Shown one piece after another: positions 60,548 to 64,000 of a DNA stretch of 64,000 bases; within the stretch, counting starts at the first letter, position 1, and the number at the start of each line of letters is the position of its first letter. The position numbers and the translations under genes were made by a program. This stretch comes from Lachnospiraceae bacterium MD308 (GTDB lineage: Bacteria > Bacillota > Clostridia > Lachnospirales > Lachnospiraceae): positions 2,318,350 through 2,382,349 of the forward strand of contig KE159795.1 of the NCBI GenBank assembly GCA_000403475.2. The letters run 5' to 3'. The notes beneath the pieces are model-generated. The model was not told the DNA's origin, made no database searches, and worked only from the letters and a program-made list of their open reading frames with translations.

Positions 60548-61761
60548 TAGATTGCCACCTCCAATGCACATTTCCGAAGCTCGGTGATATCAATACGAAG
60601 ATATGCCATCGTAGTTTCAGTAGTTGTGTGCCCCAGGATTTCTGAAATGACCGGAAGCGGAATCTCATGCTCCAACAGGCGGCTCGCAAGGCTGTGGCGG
60701 AGTGTGTGGGAGCCTTTCTTTTTCCCTTCAAGATGGATTCCCGATCTCTGGAGACGTACCCTTACAAGGGCGCCGACCGCACCCGGATTGAAATCCGTAT
60801 AAGGAGGAACCTGTCTCACAAAAACGTGATCCGAGCCGGTTTTAGGCCTTGCGTTCTTCAGATAGTTAATGATCGCTTCGCCAACATCTTCTAAAAGAGG
60901 AAGTTCTAACGGATTTCCTGTTTTTACCTGGTTCAAATGGATTACTTCTCTTTCCCAGTCGATATTGGAAAACCTTAAATTTGCGACATCACTACTGCGT
61001 AATCCAAGTCTTGCAATCAGAAGAATGATTGCATAATCACGGATTCCACAGGGATTCCCAAGGTCAATCGAGTCAAGAAGTTTTGTCACCTCATTCGCAG
61101 AATACGAAGAAGGTAATCGGCTCTGCCTGTTGTAATGAGGGTTTGGAAGTTTTGAAAACATCTCCTGCTCCATAAGACCATGTTCATAGCAGTATTTCAG
61201 ATAATAGCGCACCGCACGCATTGTATGATTTATGGTTGGCTTTTCATAACAGTTCAAAGATGCCATGAAATCCAAAACGTCTTTGAGAGACAGTGTATCT
61301 AAAGAAGTAATGTTCTTCCTGCTTAAAAACGCAAAAAAGCGCTCCAAATATAAACTGAAAATCTTATTTGATTTTTTTATTATCCCGATATCTTCTCGAT
61401 GGGAAATATATGCTTCTGCGCTATATCTAAATCCCTCTGGGAAAGTGTATGCTCTTTTATCCATGGCAAGATAAAGAACTACATTCCCTGAACGCTGGTA
61501 TTCTGCCAAAGCATTTATACAACGGGAATAGGCTGTACACCATTTTTTCAACGCTATCTTAGATGACATAGAATAATGGTCTTCTAAAAACTGTAATCCA
61601 AAATCCATGCTGAAAGAATCAGTACCTTGTTCGTGGGAGTAGAGCAAAAGCTGTTTTGTAAGAGTTTTAAATACTTTTTGGTAATAGCTGGATGCACCTG
61701 CCTGTACGAGTGCTTCCCCGGTTTGGTTGATCAGTTGCTGCAAAGTTGATTTTTCCATCAT
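60547..61761 (-). CDS. ritA: RIT tyrosine recombinase A
   Basis: This 404-residue protein is the largest of the three, as usual for RitA. It has an extended N-terminal domain (about residues 1-110), a core-binding domain and a catalytic domain: Arg (LGLRSSDVANLRFSN), H-x-L-R-H (SHTLRHSLASRLLEHE) and H...Y (ILGHTTTETTMAYLR). I use the ATG at 61761 after aaggagg; the longer frame to 61794 adds 11 residues. First gene of the trio. Confidence 0.9.
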   Translation of the reverse strand: MMEKSTLQQLINQTGEALVQAGASSYYQKVFKTLTKQLLLYSHEQGTDSFSMDFGLQFLEDHYSMSSKIALKKWCTAYSRCINALAEYQRSGNVVLYLAMDKRAYTFPEGFRYSAEAYISHREDIGIIKKSNKIFSLYLERFFAFLSRKNITSLDTLSLKDVLDFMASLNCYEKPTINHTMRAVRYYLKYCYEHGLMEQEMFSKLPNPHYNRQSRLPSSYSANEVTKLLDSIDLGNPCGIRDYAIILLIARLGLRSSDVANLRFSNIDWEREVIHLNQVKTGNPLELPLLEDVGEAIINYLKNARPKTGSDHVFVRQVPPYTDFNPGAVGALVRVRLQRSGIHLEGKKKGSHTLRHSLASRLLEHEIPLPVISEILGHTTTETTMAYLRIDITELRKCALEVAI

Positions 61762-61863
61762 GTGTTCCTCCTTAAGTGATTTGATAAAATACACTTAAAT
61801 CGTGATAGATTATGGAAAGTAAATCAACTAAAGAATCCTTTATTTATAAGGATTTCTATCATT

Positions 61864-61894
61864 AACTTTGCATAATGTATAGCTTTTCATAACC
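61864..61894 (-). repeat. Right terminal inverted repeat of the RIT element
   Basis: aactttgcataat, spacer gtatag, cttttcataacc: the inverted counterpart of the left repeat with identical arms. Confidence 0.9.
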
Positions 61895-61898
61895 CGTC

Positions 61899-61918
61899 TT
61901 ATGTGAAGCTTCACATAA
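61899..61918. repeat. Perfect 20-bp palindrome between RIT right repeat and parA
   Basis: ttatgtgaag followed directly by its reverse complement cttcacataa. It lies outside the terminal repeat but inside the segment that must be removed to restore parA. Nothing like it exists at the left end. Confidence 0.85.
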
Positions 61919-61922
61919 AACT

Positions 61923-62666
61923 GGCAAGACCACCACCACAAGCAATTTAGGAATCGGGCTGGCAAAACAGGGAAAGAAAGTGCTGCTGATTGATGCGGAC
62001 GCACAGGGCAGTCTGACCGCAAGTTTAGGCTTTACAGAGCCGGACAGTCTGGAAGTCACGCTTGCAACCATTATGGGCAATCTAATCAATGACGAGGAAG
62101 TAGAGCCGGGAGAGGGTATCCTCCACCATGAGGAAGGGATAGACCTTATGCCGGGGAACATTGAATTATCTGGTTTAGAGGTTTCCCTTGTGAATGTCAT
62201 GAGCCGGGAAACGGTACTCCGGTCATACATAGAGATTGTCAGGGAGAGCTACGATTATATCTTAATTGACTGTATGCCTTCCCTCGGCATGATTACCATA
62301 AACGCCTTTGCCTGCGCCGACAGTATCCTGATACCCGTACAGGCGGCATACCTGCCCGTCAAAGGCTTGCAGCAGCTTATTAAGACAGTGGGAAAGGTAA
62401 AGCGGCAGATTAACCCAAAACTGGAGATTGAGGGGATTCTGCTTACAATGGTGGACAGCCGGACGAACTACGCAAAGGACATCAGTGCCATGCTGAAGGA
62501 AGCCTATGGAAGCCGGGTAAGAATATTTGCCAATATCATTCCTATTTCTGTTCGGGCGGCGGAGATTTCAGCGGAGGGTGTCAGCATCTACAAGCATGAT
62601 CCAAAGGGAAAAGTGGCGTCAGCTTACGATTCTCTGACAAAGGAGGTGCTTGCAGATGGGCAGTAA
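61923..62666 (+). pseudogene. parA: ParA, 3' part (plasmid/ICE partition ATPase)
   Basis: This frame resumes with GKTTTTSNLGIGLAKQGKKV, LLIDADAQGS (Walker A') and YDYILIDCMPSLGMI (Walker B), and ends LTKEVLADGQ. It codes 247 residues. A GTG at 61980 could start a shortened protein, but that would lack the ATP-binding loop. It is therefore probably inactive unless the RIT element excises. The end overlaps parB by 11 bases. Confidence 0.88.
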
Positions 62667-63546
62667 TACAAAATCAAGAAGCGCATCGAAGGTTACTCTG
62701 GAAAAGTTTGATGACCTGTTCGGCGGGAGTGCCGCACAGGAAAAAGGGGTAGAGCAGATTATCAATGCGCCGCTGGCAGAGCTTTACACGTTCAAAGACC
62801 ACCCTTTCCGGGTGGAGGACGATGAGAAGATGGAGGAAACAACCGAGAGTATCCGCCAGTACGGGGTGCTTGTGCCGGGGATTGCAAGACCGAGGGAGGG
62901 CGGCGGCTATGAAATCATAGCCGGACACCGCCGCAAACGTGGCTCGGAGCTTGCCGGAAAGACGGAGATGCCTGTGGTTGTCCGCAACTACACCGATGAT
63001 GAAGCTACGATTATCATGGTGGATTCCAATATCCAGCGGGAGGACATCTTGCCAAGTGAAAAGGCGAGAGCCTATAAGATGAAATACGAAGCCATGAAGC
63101 ATCAGGGGAAGAAGTCAGGGAAGAACACCCTTGATGAAGTGGGGGAAGCTGCCGGGGAGAACGCAAAAAAGGTTCAGCGGTATATCTGGCTCTCCCGCCT
63201 GTCTGATGAACTCCTTGTCATGGTGGATAATAAAAAGCTCGGATTCTCACAGGGCGTGGATATTTCCTTTCTGGTGGAGGAAGCGCAGCAGTGGGTACAG
63301 GAGGTTATAGAGGAAAAAGGCTGTAACGTCAGCATGGTGCAGTCGGCAAAAATCAAGGAATACGGCAAGACAGGGGAGCTTACCCTTGCAATGGTGCGCC
63401 TGATACTGACGGAGGAAAAGCCGAAGGAACGGAAAGTGACACTGAAAGCGGATAAAATCAGCGAATATTTTGCGGAGGATTGCAGCAGTGAGGAAATAGA
63501 GGGCATCATCATTCAGCTATTGAATGAATGGAAGAAAAGACAATAG
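62656..63546 (+). CDS. parB: ParB/Spo0J-family partition protein
   Basis: This 296-residue ParB has the CTP-binding region (ESIRQYGVLVPGIARPREGG, IIAGHRRKRGSEL with the GHRR motif, and DSNIQREDILPSEKARAY) and a helix-turn-helix domain in the middle, followed by a C-terminal part. It would bind parS-like sites for element maintenance. ATG at 62656 after aggagg. Its ParA partner is interrupted. Confidence 0.92.
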   Translation: MGSNTKSRSASKVTLEKFDDLFGGSAAQEKGVEQIINAPLAELYTFKDHPFRVEDDEKMEETTESIRQYGVLVPGIARPREGGGYEIIAGHRRKRGSELAGKTEMPVVVRNYTDDEATIIMVDSNIQREDILPSEKARAYKMKYEAMKHQGKKSGKNTLDEVGEAAGENAKKVQRYIWLSRLSDELLVMVDNKKLGFSQGVDISFLVEEAQQWVQEVIEEKGCNVSMVQSAKIKEYGKTGELTLAMVRLILTEEKPKERKVTLKADKISEYFAEDCSSEEIEGIIIQLLNEWKKRQ

Positions 63547-63563
63547 GAAGGAGGTCGGGCAGA

Positions 63564-64000
63564 ATGGATGGCGGTTTGAAATTCGATTACTATTACGGTG
63601 CGGAAGCGGAACAGTTTTCCTTTTACAGAGTGCCGAGGCTGCTGATAAAAGACAGGCGTTTCAAAGGCTTATCCAGTGATGCGAAACTCCTTTACGGTCT
63701 GATGCTTGACAGGATGGCATTATCCATGAAAAACGGCTGGTTTGATGATGAGAACAGGGCGTATATCCATTATACGGTTGAGAACATCATGGAAGATTTA
63801 GGGTGCGCCAGAGCCACCTGTGCAAAGGTGCTTGCGGAGCTTGACAGCAAAAAAGGGATTGGTCTGATTGAGAAGAAAAGGCAGGGATTGGGAAAGCCGG
63901 ACATCATATATGTCAAGAACTTCGTCCTTTCAGAGCCGCCCGCAGGTGGGGAAGGCACAGCGGCAGAACCCGCAGGCACTGATGTTTCCACAGAAGTTCA
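63564..64000 (+). CDS. Replication initiator protein A, N-terminal part (partial)
   Basis: The frame MDGGLKFDYYYGAEAEQFSF, YRVPRLLIKDRRFKGLSSDA, KLLYGLMLDRMALSMKNGWF matches the RepA_N family of replication initiators of Firmicutes plasmids and integrative elements, including the winged-helix region (YIHYTVENIMEDLGCARATC). At least 145 residues are visible; the gene runs past the window end. Its presence with parA/parB suggests that the element can replicate after excision. Confidence 0.88.
   Translation, partial: MDGGLKFDYYYGAEAEQFSFYRVPRLLIKDRRFKGLSSDAKLLYGLMLDRMALSMKNGWFDDENRAYIHYTVENIMEDLGCARATCAKVLAELDSKKGIGLIEKKRQGLGKPDIIYVKNFVLSEPPAGGEGTAAEPAGTDVSTEV

Larger units (their letters stand above)
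58461..61922. mobile_element. RIT (recombinase-in-trio) element inserted in parA
   Basis: This 3462-bp insert holds three adjacent, overlapping minus-strand tyrosine recombinase genes and nothing else, the layout of RIT elements. The ends carry matching inverted repeats (58461-58491 and 61864-61894): 12-bp ggttatgaaaag and 13-bp attatgcaaagtt arms around a 6-bp spacer that differs between ends. The limits are set so that removal restores the parA frame (gtc then ggc aag); they could shift by 2 bases because gg occurs at both junctions. Beyond the right repeat lie 28 further bases containing a 20-bp palindrome. Confidence 0.88.

Noticed and set aside
58461..61922. Tn554-type transposon
   Set aside because: Tn554 encodes two tyrosine recombinases plus a non-recombinase TnpC; here all three proteins carry the full R-H-R-H-Y set, which fits a RIT element better.
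61980..62666. A complete short ParA starting at GTG 61980
   Set aside because: It would lack the ATP-binding loop; the frame continues upstream to the insertion point and completes a normal ParA with the 58419 fragment.
1..64000. CRISPR arrays and rRNA genes
   Set aside because: No regularly spaced direct repeats with unique spacers and no rRNA sequence were seen anywhere in the window.

Overview
The window looks like a chromosome segment of a motile Gram-positive gut clostridium, most likely a member of the Lachnospiraceae. The evidence is the Firmicutes-type flagellar gene order with fliY, cheC/cheD, swrD/flbD, fliW and csrA, plus a SAM-I riboswitch on metK, a BceRS-BceAB module, class B sortase, DUF951, DUF6145 and DUF6470 genes, and GGAGG ribosome binding sites with occasional GTG/TTG starts. 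The species cannot be named from the sequence alone.

Positions 1-30147 form one long flagellar and chemotaxis cluster, all on the + strand. It runs from the end of flgD through hook, motor (motA, motB), switch (fliM, fliY), export (fliOPQR, flhB, flhA), sigma-28, rod/hook proteins, cheC, cheD and cheV. A c-di-GMP-like EAL-HDOD protein, a ParA-like ATPase and a coiled-coil/ComFB protein follow. The cluster closes with the late genes fliD, fliS, a fliT-like gene, a lone FtsE-like ABC ATPase, flgM, flgN, flgK, flgL, a DUF6470 gene, fliW and csrA. fliL, flhF and flhG are missing from their usual places, and a lone flgC sits between cheY and fliY. Three sigma-28-type promoters of the form TTAA-N15-G(C/A)CGATAT precede cheV, fliD and flgM. 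Flagellin itself is not in the window.

Positions 30119-57545 are ordinary chromosome. Three minus-strand genes (metallophosphoesterase, an unknown membrane-anchored protein, a DNA glycosylase) are followed by a PucR-like regulator with a structured leader, tRNA-Cys, cysteine desulfidase, sortase B and rpsF-ssb-rpsR. Then come a shikimate-kinase-like gene, murA, a BceRS-type two-component system with a Fic protein and BceAB-type transporter, riboswitch-controlled metK, a second two-component system, an rRNA/tRNA methyltransferase, nfeD-stomatin, birA, coaX, dusB, greA and lysS.

From just after lysS to the end (about 57546-64000) lies the left part of an integrative or plasmid-like element: a DUF6075 gene, a small protein, parA, parB and a replication initiator. 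Its parA is split inside the Walker A loop by a 3.46-kb RIT (recombinase-in-trio) element, which carries three overlapping tyrosine recombinases and matched terminal inverted repeats. Joining the two flanks restores an intact 261-residue ParA.

The points most worth following up are the RIT insertion and its asymmetric ends, the EAL-HDOD/ParA/ComFB module in a cluster lacking flhF/flhG, the orphan FtsE-like ATPase, the triplicated domain in FlgK, the Fic protein lacking its catalytic His, and several unexplained operator-like repeats. All calls come from reading the sequence; no database search was run.
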